Assembly (NCBI RefSeq): GCF_017893945.1 | Contig: NZ_CP054257.1 | Location: 372,001 to 436,000, forward strand | Length of the DNA: 64,000 bases | Origin: Treponema parvum | GTDB lineage: Bacteria > Spirochaetota > Spirochaetia > Treponematales > Treponemataceae | Direction: 5' to 3' | In this document: positions 35,077-43,341 of the stretch, piece by piece | Numbering within the stretch: the first letter of the stretch is position 1 | Layout of the letters: each line of letters opens with the position of its first letter | The notes under the pieces: model-generated | Told to the model about the DNA's origin: nothing | What the model saw: the letters and a program-made list of their open reading frames with translations, nothing else | Databases searched by the model: none | Position numbers and translations under genes: made by a program

Positions 35077-35853
35077 ATGTTAAAAAAGATCGGCAGGATC
35101 ATAAATGCAAGATCGAAGGAAAATCAATATACGATAGGTTTTTTCGGAAGAATTTTAAGAAGCGTGTGGCCATTTGTGATAAGAGGACAAGCCGCATATA
35201 AGATTCTCGTAATGCAGATACTTTTTACCTTTGTGGAAGCCTTCGGCATATCTTCACTGCTCGCGCTCGGAATAGGAGCCGCGTTTAATGCGTTTGTGGA
35301 ACCGTTTTTGTCGGATCTCTCACAGCAAAAACTTATTTATCAGCTTTTAGTCAGTGCGATCACACGCGAACTTGGGCCGTTGTTGACGGCGTTCATTATT
35401 ATTGCGCGGTCGGCTACGGCTATCGCCACCGAAATCGCCGGTATGGTAGTGTCGCACGAAATAGAAGCGTACATTGCGGTTGGAGTGGATCCCATCGAAC
35501 ACATTGCCGTGCCGCGTTTTTTAGGCGTAACCGCTTCGCTGATCCTTTTGAACATTTATTTTTGTATTTTCGGGCTGGCCGGCTCGTATTTTGTTTCTCA
35601 GCTCATAAATCCCGTTCCCGCGGTAGATTATTTTAACAATGTTCTTCAAGCGCTTACTCTCTCGGACATCCTTATCACACTTATAAAAAGCGTAGCATTC
35701 GGAATGATAATTTCAGTTTTCGCTTTGCTTCAAGGATTTTCGGTGGAAAGAGCGAGTACCGAAGTTCCCGTGGCGGGTTTAAAGGCCGTAAGTAGCTCGT
35801 TTGCGTGGTGCATATTGGCAAACATATTGATTTCCGCGCTTTACTATATCTGA
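35077..35853 (+). CDS. mlaE: MlaE-family ABC transporter permease
   Basis: 258 residues with about five membrane helices. The core VITRELGPLLTAFI-like segment (AITRELGPLLTAFIIIARSA) and SHEIEAYIAVGVDPIEHIAV match MlaE/YrbE, the membrane part of the Mla lipid transporter that moves phospholipids between the inner and outer membranes. Translation probably starts without a leader. The ATPase and MCE genes follow at 10-bp and overlapping spacing, so the complex is encoded in one operon. MlaA, MlaB and MlaC homologues are not in this window. Confidence 0.92.
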   Translation: MLKKIGRIINARSKENQYTIGFFGRILRSVWPFVIRGQAAYKILVMQILFTFVEAFGISSLLALGIGAAFNAFVEPFLSDLSQQKLIYQLLVSAITRELGPLLTAFIIIARSATAIATEIAGMVVSHEIEAYIAVGVDPIEHIAVPRFLGVTASLILLNIYFCIFGLAGSYFVSQLINPVPAVDYFNNVLQALTLSDILITLIKSVAFGMIISVFALLQGFSVERASTEVPVAGLKAVSSSFAWCILANILISALYYI

Positions 35854-35863
35854 AGGGCTTTAT

Positions 35864-36604
35864 ATGGCGGAGAGCGCTGTCATAGAATTAAAAAACATCT
35901 CATTTGCCGCACAGGGAAACAAAATCGTAGACAACGTTTCCTATTCTTTTGAAGAGGGGAAAGCTACCGCCATCGTGGGACCTTCCGGCGGAGGGAAAAG
36001 TTCCATACTGAAGCTTGCCGCAGGACTTTTGCTTCCGGTAGAAGGGAGCGTAAGTTATAACGGGCGGGACATTTTTTTGATGACCCGGAGGCAGACGCTT
36101 GAATTCAGGCGCCGCTGCGCTTTTGTTTTTCAAGATTCGGCTCTGTGGGCAAATCAAACGGTCCGGCAGATACTTGAGCTGCCTCTTAAAGTCCACTTTC
36201 CCAAGATGAGTCTTTCGGAAAGAGTGAAAAACATTGAGCGGGTCTTAAAAGACGTAGGCTATAAAAAGCCGCTTGATATACGGCCTTCGGCTCTTTCCGT
36301 AGGCGAGCAAAAACTCATCGCCTTTGCGCGCGCCATGCTGTGCGATCCGGACTTAATATTCCTTGACGAATGTACGGAATCGCTGGACGACAGTTCTTCC
36401 CGCCGCCTTGTAAAGATCATAAAACAAAAAAAGCAGGAAAAGAAAACCATGATATTTGTAAGCCATGATCTCAATGTGATAAAAGCGCTTGCCGATATCA
36501 TCTGCCTGGTCGTTGAAGGAAAGATTTCTTTAGCCGTAAGCGGAGATGAAATAGCCAGGGACGAAGATCTTATTGCGTTTATAGAAAAAGGGATTGCCAT
36601 ATGA
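35864..36604 (+). CDS. mlaF: MlaF-family ABC transporter ATP-binding protein
   Basis: 246 residues. Walker A GPSGGGKSS near residue 38, signature LSVGEQKLIAFARAM, Walker B LIFLDECTESLD and the switch His in FVSHDL. The signature lacks the usual GG (LSVGE instead of LSGGQ). It energises MlaE in the inner membrane. Its stop overlaps the MCE gene start by 4 bp. Placement between permease and MCE gene makes the Mla assignment firm. Confidence 0.92.
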   Translation: MAESAVIELKNISFAAQGNKIVDNVSYSFEEGKATAIVGPSGGGKSSILKLAAGLLLPVEGSVSYNGRDIFLMTRRQTLEFRRRCAFVFQDSALWANQTVRQILELPLKVHFPKMSLSERVKNIERVLKDVGYKKPLDIRPSALSVGEQKLIAFARAMLCDPDLIFLDECTESLDDSSSRRLVKIIKQKKQEKKTMIFVSHDLNVIKALADIICLVVEGKISLAVSGDEIARDEDLIAFIEKGIAI

Positions 36605-37593
36605 AATTTAAAATTCGTTATGCGGATCAGATAGTAGGATTTTTTGCCGTTGCCGCCGCCGTTGCGCTTGTGGCGTCAGTATTTTTGATCGGAAGCAAGC
36701 AGAGGTGGTTTTCAAAAGATTATTATTATATTACGGAATTCGAATCCGGGAGCGGCCTCAGCGCGGGTATGCCGGTTTTATACAAAGGATTTACGGTGGG
36801 AAAGATAAAGTCCATACGGTTAAATTCTAACGATTCGGTAGAAGTTCAGTTTTATATCTACGATACTTACTATGACAGGGTAAGGGAAGGTTCGGTAGTG
36901 GAATTTAACGTAAGTCCCATAGGGCTCGGGAACCAGTTTTTGTTTTATCCGGGCAACGGAACGGGGCTTATTGAAGAAGGCGAATTAATTCCGAGAGTGG
37001 ATTCCGCAGAAGGAAGAAAACGCGTAGAAACCGGCATAGTTACCGTACCTAAAAAAGACGATACCATTTCAAATTTCATTTCTCAGGCCAATAGAATTCT
37101 TACGGACGTTTCTTGGATATTGTCGCGCATAGACGAAGCTCTTGAAGGAAGGGGCAGCGCTCCGCTTACAAACACGATTCATTCCGTAGAACTTATGACC
37201 GAAAACGTTTCGGAAATAACGCAGACGCTTAACCGCGATCTGTCCGACATAACTCAGAACATCAAGCGGATTACCGACGCTCTTAACGCCGCCGCAAATT
37301 CTTCTGACGGAATAGTTCCTGCTCTTGTGGATCCGAACGGAAAGATATTTCCCGAACTGGGCGCGGCGGTCGCGCACACTTCCGCAGCGATTGAAAATCT
37401 GGAAAAGGCGACCGCCGCGCTGCCGTCGCAGTTCCCGCAGATTTCAGGCTTGGTAAGCGAACTTCAAACAACCCTTCAATCCGCTCAGGACGTTTTGGAA
37501 GCGCTTAAAAACAATCCCCTTTTGAAACGGGGCGTTCCCGATCGCGTAAACACGCAATCCGGCGGCACAAGTCCCCGGGATATTGAGTTTTAA
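36601..37593 (+). CDS. mlaD: MCE/MlaD-domain lipid-transport protein
   Basis: 330 residues, longer than E. coli MlaD (~180). One N-terminal membrane anchor (IVGFFAVAAAVALVASVFLI), then an MCE domain (EFESGSGLSAGMPVLYKGFT, VEFNVSPIGLGNQFLFYPGN; about residues 38-125). A long helical C-terminal part (about 150-300) may form a tunnel or reach into the periplasm, as in longer MCE proteins. The ATG overlaps the mlaF stop. The TPR lipoprotein gene follows 11 bp later. Confidence 0.9.
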   Translation: MKFKIRYADQIVGFFAVAAAVALVASVFLIGSKQRWFSKDYYYITEFESGSGLSAGMPVLYKGFTVGKIKSIRLNSNDSVEVQFYIYDTYYDRVREGSVVEFNVSPIGLGNQFLFYPGNGTGLIEEGELIPRVDSAEGRKRVETGIVTVPKKDDTISNFISQANRILTDVSWILSRIDEALEGRGSAPLTNTIHSVELMTENVSEITQTLNRDLSDITQNIKRITDALNAAANSSDGIVPALVDPNGKIFPELGAAVAHTSAAIENLEKATAALPSQFPQISGLVSELQTTLQSAQDVLEALKNNPLLKRGVPDRVNTQSGGTSPRDIEF

Positions 37594-37604
37594 CAGGACG
37601 GCGT

Positions 37605-38546
37605 ATGAAAAAAAGAAAATTTAGCTTGGATCTTGGTTTTCGCACGGTTTGTGTAAAGCGCTTTTTGTATGTGTTCGGAATTTTGCTTTTGTTTTTATCC
37701 TGTTCGTCCGCGCCCAAGCGGCCGGCCCGCATAGTCACTCAAAGAAATCTTGCCGTACAGCAGCTTGACATAGCAAATACCGAATCCGAGCGCGGCAACT
37801 ACGTGCTTGCCCGCACTCTTATGGACGAAGCGTGGAAGCTTGCCGTAGGGATTGACGCTGCAGATCTCAGGATAAAAGTTTTGCTTTCAATGGGAAACCT
37901 CGCTTTTTATGAAAAGGATGCGGCTTCTGCAGAAAACTATTGGCAAAAAGCCTTGGACGAAGCCGCCGCCGAAGACGAAGAGAATCTGATTTCCACAGCT
38001 AAAATATACCTTTGTAGGGGACTCCTTTCTTACGGAACTGAAAACTCGTCTAAGGATAGGGCTAAAGAAACCATCGAGATCGTTTCAAAGGAGATGGGTA
38101 AGCTTAAAAAAACGGATGAACTTTACGAAGCTTACGCATGGCGCCTTATAGGATTCGCTTACAAGGAACTTTCGGACTGGAATGCGGCCGAAAAAGCCTT
38201 TAGGAATTCTTTTGAAATTCATGAAAAACTTGTTTATCTTGAGATGGCCGCCTACGATTGGTATGCAATAGCGTCCGTCCGTTCGGTTGCAAAAAATTAT
38301 GACGGAGCTTTGAGCGCTGCGGACAGTGCTATCTCCTTTGACCGGCGCTCGGAAAATTCTTACGGGCTGGGAATGGACCACATGGCTAAGGGCGATATTT
38401 ATATGAAGGCGGGGAATATTGAAAAAGCTCTTTTGTCGTATTCAAGAGCGAAGGACATATTTTCTTCCGCTGCACTCTATGACGAAGCTAAAATCGCCCT
38501 TAAGCGTGCGGAAAGCATACAAAGCTCTGATAACAATATGAACTGA
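37605..38546 (+). CDS. TPR lipoprotein encoded with the Mla transporter
   Basis: 313 residues. A signal sequence ends ILLLFLSC, a spirochaete-type lipobox, so the mature protein is probably lipidated. The body has about six TPR-like helical pairs (IKVLLSMGNLAFYEKDAASA, AWRLIGFAYKELSDWNAAEK, GMDHMAKGDIYMKAGNIEKA). It is only 11 bp after mlaD and has its own ribosome site (GGACGG). Gene order suggests it is a partner of the Mla complex, perhaps bridging to the outer membrane in place of MlaA/MlaC. That role is inference; no direct motif proves it. Confidence 0.75.
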   Translation: MKKRKFSLDLGFRTVCVKRFLYVFGILLLFLSCSSAPKRPARIVTQRNLAVQQLDIANTESERGNYVLARTLMDEAWKLAVGIDAADLRIKVLLSMGNLAFYEKDAASAENYWQKALDEAAAEDEENLISTAKIYLCRGLLSYGTENSSKDRAKETIEIVSKEMGKLKKTDELYEAYAWRLIGFAYKELSDWNAAEKAFRNSFEIHEKLVYLEMAAYDWYAIASVRSVAKNYDGALSAADSAISFDRRSENSYGLGMDHMAKGDIYMKAGNIEKALLSYSRAKDIFSSAALYDEAKIALKRAESIQSSDNNMN

Positions 38547-38603
38547 TCGTCCCGGAAAACCGCTTGCTCTTGTGAATAATAAAGCGGAATAAAAAACGGA
38601 ATA

Positions 38604-38644
38604 AAAACAAAAAACGCCCGATCCCTTAGTGCAGGAACCGGGCG
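38604..38644 (-). terminator. Rho-independent terminator of pckG
   Basis: On the minus strand the hairpin CGCCCG/CGGGCG (38615-38644) is followed by TTTTTTGTTTTT (38604-38614). It lies about 80 bp after the pckG stop. Confidence 0.75.
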
Positions 38645-38722
38645 CTTTAAACGGCCGGCAAAGGCTGTCAATCCTATCGATCTGTCCGGAATTTCATCCT
38701 TCGCCGGCGCTTTGTAAAGTTT

Positions 38723-40564
38723 TTACTTTGACAATCTCTTTTCAAGATCATCCAAACATGCGCTCAATTCCTTGGGCAGATGTTTGCCGAATTTCGGATA
38801 ATGGTTTTCGCGGATATCCTTGATTTCTTTTTTCCAGCCTTCAACATCGACGGAAGAAAGCTCTTTCATGTTCTTCTTTGTCTTCTCGTCAAGTCCGTGC
38901 GTGTTTATTGCGTTTTCTTTAGGCATAAAACCGATCGGCGTATCTACGTAATTATCTTTACCGTCGCAGCGGTCGAATATCCATGCCAATACGCGGCTGT
39001 TGTCGCTGTAACCCGGCCACATAAAGTTTCCGTCGGAATCCTTACGGAACCAGTTAACATAGAAGATTTTCGGAAGTTTATCTTCCGTTGATTTTTTACC
39101 GATGTTAATCCAGTGCTGGAAGTAGTCGCCCATGTTGTAACCGCAGAAAGGAATAATCGCAAAAGGATCTCGGCGGATCTTTCCGACTTCGGCCGCATTG
39201 ATTGTGGACGCCGCGGTGATTTCGGAACCTACTATGGAACCCAAGAAAACTCCGTGGTTCCAGTTGCGCGACTGGTGTACAAGCGGGATCGTTGACGGGC
39301 GTCTTCCGCCGAACAGTACGGCGCTTATCGGCACGCCTTCAGGATCTTCCCAGTTGGGTGCAATACACGGACACTGAGACGCAGGCGCCGTAAAGCGTGC
39401 GTTCGGGTGAGCTATGCACTGAGACTTGTCTTTGGGGTTTTTGTCGGTTTCAGGGCAGGGGCGTTTTTTGCCTTGCCAGTCGACAATCTCTTTTCCTTGA
39501 GGTTTATATCCGATTTCTTCCCACCAAACGTCGCCGTCTTCCGTAAGACCGCAGTTTGTAAAGATCGTGTTTTTTGAAGCCGCTACGAGAGCATTTTTGT
39601 TCGAATGTTCGGAAGTTCCCGGAGCCACTCCGAAGAATCCGGCTTCAGGGTTGATCGCGTACAAGCGTCCGTCTTTGCCGAATTTCATCCATGCAATATC
39701 GTCGCCTACGGTTTCCACCTTCCAGCCCGGGAGGGTCGGAATAAGCATGGCGAGGTTTGTCTTACCGCATGCCGACGGGAATGCGCCCGTTACATATTTT
39801 ACTTTGCCTTCGGGATTTGTGAGCTTTAAGATGAGCATGTGCTCCGCCATCCAGCCTTCTTCGCGTGCAAGAACGCTTGCGATACGAAGGGCAAAGCACT
39901 TTTTACCGAGCAGCGCGTTTCCGCCGTAGCCTGAACCGTACGACCATATAAGGTGTTCTTCCGGGAAATGGGATATGTATTTGTGTTCCAGATCCGCACA
40001 CGGCCAAATGCCGTTGTCCTTTTCACCGTTGTTGAGCGGTTTTCCTACGGAATGCAGACAGGGAACGAATTCTCCGTCGGTACCTAAAAGGTCAAGAACC
40101 TTCTTTCCTGTGCGCGTCATTATATCCATGTTCAAAACTACATATTCGGAATCCGTAAGCTCGATACCGTTTTTGGAGATAGGAGATCCGAGCGGTCCCA
40201 TGCAGAACGGGATAATATACATCGTGCGTCCGTGCATGCAGCCCTTGTACAATCCGCGCATAGTCGCCTTTAATTCTTTGGGATCTATCCAGTGATTTGT
40301 AGGACCGGCGTCTTCTTCTTTAACTGAAGAAATAAAGGTGCGGTTTTCAACGCGGGCTACATCCGACGGGAGCGAGCGGAACAAAAAACTGTTGGGCTTT
40401 TTTGCAAGCGGAGTGGCGAGCCCCGCGTCGACGCATTTTTTCATAAGGCGGTCGTATTCCGCCTTGGAACCGTCGCACAGATAGATATCGTCCGGTTCGC
40501 ACATCTTTGCACATTCTTCGATCCAAGCCTTAAGTTTTGGATGTTTGATGTCATTGATCGTCAT
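38723..40564 (-). CDS. pckG: Phosphoenolpyruvate carboxykinase (GTP)
   Basis: 613 residues, as expected for the GTP-using class. Converts oxaloacetate and GTP to phosphoenolpyruvate and CO2, or the reverse in CO2-fixing fermenters. The P-loop is [16 protein letters not shown], with the GTP-class cysteine; [10 protein letters not shown] and [13 protein letters not shown] supply the metal and substrate sites. I chose the ATG at 40564 because GAAGGAG lies just upstream; a longer reading of 18 residues is not part of the family. A Mn2+-type riboswitch lies 500 bp upstream on the other strand; PEPCK is itself Mn2+-dependent. Confidence 0.96.
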   Translation of the reverse strand: MTINDIKHPKLKAWIEECAKMCEPDDIYLCDGSKAEYDRLMKKCVDAGLATPLAKKPNSFLFRSLPSDVARVENRTFISSVKEEDAGPTNHWIDPKELKATMRGLYKGCMHGRTMYIIPFCMGPLGSPISKNGIELTDSEYVVLNMDIMTRTGKKVLDLLGTDGEFVPCLHSVGKPLNNGEKDNGIWPCADLEHKYISHFPEEHLIWSYGSGYGGNALLGKKCFALRIASVLAREEGWMAEHMLILKLTNPEGKVKYVTGAFPSACGKTNLAMLIPTLPGWKVETVGDDIAWMKFGKDGRLYAINPEAGFFGVAPGTSEHSNKNALVAASKNTIFTNCGLTEDGDVWWEEIGYKPQGKEIVDWQGKKRPCPETDKNPKDKSQCIAHPNARFTAPASQCPCIAPNWEDPEGVPISAVLFGGRRPSTIPLVHQSRNWNHGVFLGSIVGSEITAASTINAAEVGKIRRDPFAIIPFCGYNMGDYFQHWINIGKKSTEDKLPKIFYVNWFRKDSDGNFMWPGYSDNSRVLAWIFDRCDGKDNYVDTPIGFMPKENAINTHGLDEKTKKNMKELSSVDVEGWKKEIKDIRENHYPKFGKHLPKELSACLDDLEKRLSK

Positions 40565-41054
40565 ATAAACTCCTTCAAAAATTATCTGAATCGCCGAAAA
40601 TTGTCCGGCGGTAATCAAAATATTTTGTCATTCCGATTACAAATAAAAAACTTTACAAAGTCTTTTATTTCCTAAAAATATTTTACAGCAAACGCTGACC
40701 GCTATAGATAATACAGGTTTTCTTTTTGTTATTCAATGACGTTTTCTTAAATATATCAAATCAGGGCGGACAGGCGTTTCTGATTTTTGGCAAGAGCACC
40801 GGGGTTGTATGATTATGAAACAAGCATCGGCATAAAGAAAACGATGGAACGCGAGGCAGCGGGAACTGACGCAGAGCCGCTCTGACCGTTGGCAAGCGAG
40901 CTTTTCGGAAGAAAGCGAGCGCAGTCCGATACCTATTACGGTCAGCCGCGGCTGGCGGCAGGACGCTGCCGGGAGTGTAGTCGTTTTTTATATTCAACGG
41001 TAGTTTACGATGTTTCCCCGGTGCTCTTGCGCCGCTTAGTTTGTAAAAAACACT
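40565..41054. other. Intergenic region between divergent pckG and the riboswitch-controlled permease
   Basis: About 490 bp without a gene. The part next to pckG is AT-rich and probably contains its promoter. The structured repeat copy B occupies 40815-40993. The remainder, to 41054, holds nothing I recognise. Confidence 0.6.
40815..40993 (+). repeat. Structured repeat, copy B (short form)
   Basis: Left flank 40815-40887 (about 88% like 26054-26124), an identical 31-nt block at 40917-40947, then the hairpin CGGCAG/CTGCCG (40956-40971), GGGAGTG and TTTTTT. The middle is only about 29 nt here against about 140 nt in copy A. The flanks pair as CTGACC/GGTCAG and GCCGC/GCGGC; the corresponding right-side base differs from copy A, which pairs less well. 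Confidence 0.65.
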
Positions 41055-41084
41055 TGACCTGAGCCCTTTCGTGCTGTTATAGTT
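41055..41084 (+). promoter_or_regulatory. Promoter of the riboswitch-permease transcript
   Basis: TTGACC (41055-41060), 18 bp, TATAGT (41079-41084). Transcription would begin near 41091, just before the conserved riboswitch 5' strand. Confidence 0.65.
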
Positions 41085-41097
41085 TTATAAAGCAAAA

Positions 41098-41187
41098 CGG
41101 GGAGTAGTTTTTTCTGCGGAATCAACATACCCGGTTACAAAGCGTAACCTGGTTCCGCCGCCCGGCTTACGGCCGGTAACAAGACCT
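41098..41187 (+). ncRNA. Mn2+-sensing riboswitch, yybP-ykoY type
   Basis: The leader contains the hallmarks of the class in order: GGGGAGTAG (41100-41108), TCAACATAC (41123-41131), a stem GGTTAC/GTAACC (41134-41150), a GGTTCCGCC segment, a stem CCGGC/GCCGG (about 41163-41177), and the closing AAGACC (41182-41187). In known members two loops meet to bind Mn2+ and turn on manganese export or homeostasis genes. The 3' strand AAGACC is also the 5' arm of the terminator that follows, so metal binding would compete with termination. I rely on motif order, not on an alignment search. Confidence 0.85.
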
Positions 41188-41242
41188 TTTGTCTAAGATC
41201 GTATGCGTTTGTATGCGGTTTTGGACAAAAGGTCTTTTTTTT
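41182..41242 (+). terminator. Riboswitch-controlled intrinsic terminator
   Basis: 13-bp perfect stem AAGACCTTTTGTC (41182-41194) with GACAAAAGGTCTT (41224-41236), followed by a T-run to 41242. It shares AAGACC with the riboswitch, so it acts as the expression platform. The permease ATG lies 32 nt after the T-run. Confidence 0.85.
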
Positions 41243-41273
41243 CGGAGACTGAATTTTTTATTAGGACGGTAAT

Positions 41274-42584
41274 ATGAAAATTTTTGTGCTGATGCTTGCG
41301 CTCGTTATGTATGCGCTTATCATTGCGTTTCAAGGAAAAAAAAGCCTCATAACTGCAGTCGCGGCTCTCATAGTCACTGCGGCGAGCGTTTTTATTCCCC
41401 AAAGCATATTCGGCGGCGTCAATGCCGGGGAAACGCTCTCTTATATGTTTACCCACGTGGTTAATTGGAACGTGCTTATGATATATGTAGGCAGCATGAT
41501 CATTGCGTCTCTTTTTATCTATTCGCAAATTCCCACGCGCATAGCGGACATACTTATCGACAGCGCGCCGAATACGGGAATAGCCATAATACTCATCCTT
41601 GTTATGACCGGGATAATTTCAATCTTTGCGGAAAACGTGGCGACCGTCCTTGTTATGGCCCCTATTGCGCTTGCGCTGTGCCGCAAACTTAAAATGGATC
41701 CCACATATTTTATGATAGGGCTTGCCGTAATGTCGAATCTTGAAGGAACGGCCACTTTAATAGGCGATCCGCCTTCCATGATCTTTGCTTCTTTTGCCGG
41801 ATATACTTTTAACGACTTTTTCTTTCATGAAGGCAGGCCGTCCATATTTTTTATCGTGCAGACGGGAATGCTCGCAGGCTGCGCGTTTTTTTACACTTAT
41901 TTTTCCAAAAACAAAGAGAGCGTTTCTACTGAAAAGCAAGCCGTCGTATCGTATTTTCCGGGAATTCTTTTGGGCGCAATGATATTGGGACTTGCCTTGC
42001 TTTCATTGTCGCATGCGGGGCCGGAGTTTTTATCCGGCTTGCTCGTTTTATTTTTGGGCATCGCAGGCATAGTTTGGTTTAAAGTCATACAAAAGAAAAG
42101 CGGCCGCGACGTCGTAACCCTTATAAAAGGGCTCGATTGGGAAACGATAGCGTTTTTGATCGGTATTTTTATCGTTGTGGGCGCCGTAGCGGAGATCGGA
42201 CTCCTTGACGACTTTGCGGCTTTTTTAAAAAAGATCACAGGAGGAAGTGAATTCTCAGGCTTTATGCTCATCCTGTTCGTGTCGATTCTGATAAGCGGAT
42301 TTATAGATAACGTTCCTTATATAATCGGAATGCTGCCGGTAGCTCAGGCTCTTGCTCACGGAATGAATGTGTCGCCGGAGCTTTATATGTTTGCGCTGCT
42401 GGTGGGTTCTTGTCTAGGCGGGAACCTTACGCCTTTCGGAGCAAGCGCGAATGTTGTGGCTATAGGAATACTCAAAAAAGAAGGACTCTCCGTCAATTTT
42501 TTTAAATGGATAAAAGTGGGCGTTCCTTTTACTCTTATAACTACCGGCGCGTCTTCGATCCTTTTGTGGATATTATACGGCTGA
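41274..42584 (+). CDS. ArsB/NhaD (SLC13-like) permease under Mn2+ riboswitch control
   Basis: 436 residues with about eleven membrane helices. The motif LEGTATLIGDPPSMI (about residues 155-169) and the pseudo-symmetric LGGNLTPFGASANVVAI (about 383-400) are typical of the ArsB/NhaD ion transporter superfamily. Family members move arsenite, Na+/H+, or anions. The Mn2+-type leader argues that here the gene serves manganese (or general metal) export or pH/ion balance; this is inference. AGGA lies 7 nt before the ATG. No arsenic resistance genes are nearby. Confidence 0.85.
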   Translation: MKIFVLMLALVMYALIIAFQGKKSLITAVAALIVTAASVFIPQSIFGGVNAGETLSYMFTHVVNWNVLMIYVGSMIIASLFIYSQIPTRIADILIDSAPNTGIAIILILVMTGIISIFAENVATVLVMAPIALALCRKLKMDPTYFMIGLAVMSNLEGTATLIGDPPSMIFASFAGYTFNDFFFHEGRPSIFFIVQTGMLAGCAFFYTYFSKNKESVSTEKQAVVSYFPGILLGAMILGLALLSLSHAGPEFLSGLLVLFLGIAGIVWFKVIQKKSGRDVVTLIKGLDWETIAFLIGIFIVVGAVAEIGLLDDFAAFLKKITGGSEFSGFMLILFVSILISGFIDNVPYIIGMLPVAQALAHGMNVSPELYMFALLVGSCLGGNLTPFGASANVVAIGILKKEGLSVNFFKWIKVGVPFTLITTGASSILLWILYG

Positions 42585-42752
42585 TTTTTTTTAAGCTGAA
42601 GGTTTAAGGCGAATTGCGGCTTTTGCATTTTCGTGTAGTCCGGGTACGCGGCTGTATTTAATTTTTTATGCGCCGTGCAGGCCGGCGCAGCCAAGCCAAG
42701 TTTTATATTGGAAGGCTGTCTTTATGCCCCGAAATTGCGGTAAGGCTTTTTT

Positions 42753-43145
42753 TTAGACATCGATAGAAAAAAGAGCGCCTGCCTGGGGCTGTACGCCTGC
42801 AAGCGCGTACGGAGCCACATTTGCCGTTTCCGCCGCCGACCGTATCTGACTCTGATAATTTTTTATGAGAACTTCGGCTTGGGCTTCGCTCATCTTAGAA
42901 TCCGCTTTCGGAAAATTCCCGCTTTTTATTTTATTAAGATTATCGATCAAAGTATTTAGGATTTGTATTTTATTTATGGAAACGCCGCTTTGGCCTTTTC
43001 TTGCGGCTATGCCTGAGATATGGCTGAATTGCGCGTAGATTACGGAAGAAGGATTTACGGGCACATAGAGTTTTCCCGCAGATCCCCCTAAGCGGGACAA
43101 TCCGTTGTACGAGTAGGCATTTAACGAACGAATGTTTGAAATCAT
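42753..43145 (-). CDS. Small conserved-looking protein of unknown function
   Basis: 130 residues, soluble, without signal peptide or membrane segment. It begins MISNIRSLNAYSYNGLSRLG and is mostly helical (ILNTLIDNLNKIKSGNFPKA, AEVLIKNYQSQIRSAAETAN). GGAGAG precedes the ATG, codon use is like the neighbours, and the gene stands alone between the permease and a solute-binding protein gene, so it is probably real. I recognise no family. Confidence 0.6.
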   Translation of the reverse strand: MISNIRSLNAYSYNGLSRLGGSAGKLYVPVNPSSVIYAQFSHISGIAARKGQSGVSINKIQILNTLIDNLNKIKSGNFPKADSKMSEAQAEVLIKNYQSQIRSAAETANVAPYALAGVQPQAGALFSIDV

Positions 43146-43341
43146 AACGCTCTCCGAAATCCGCGCCGTGCGCCGGGCAAAATCTTTACGTTTCCGCCCA
43201 AAAACTTCAATTTTTGAACGGAACGAACCCTCTGCCTATATTTTCGGAAAAAATTATGAAAAGTTTAATAAAAGTCCGCCGGTTTCAAGCCGCTGACCGA
43301 AAGCACACTTTGCGCACAGCGCTAGAAACCCGACATTCGCC

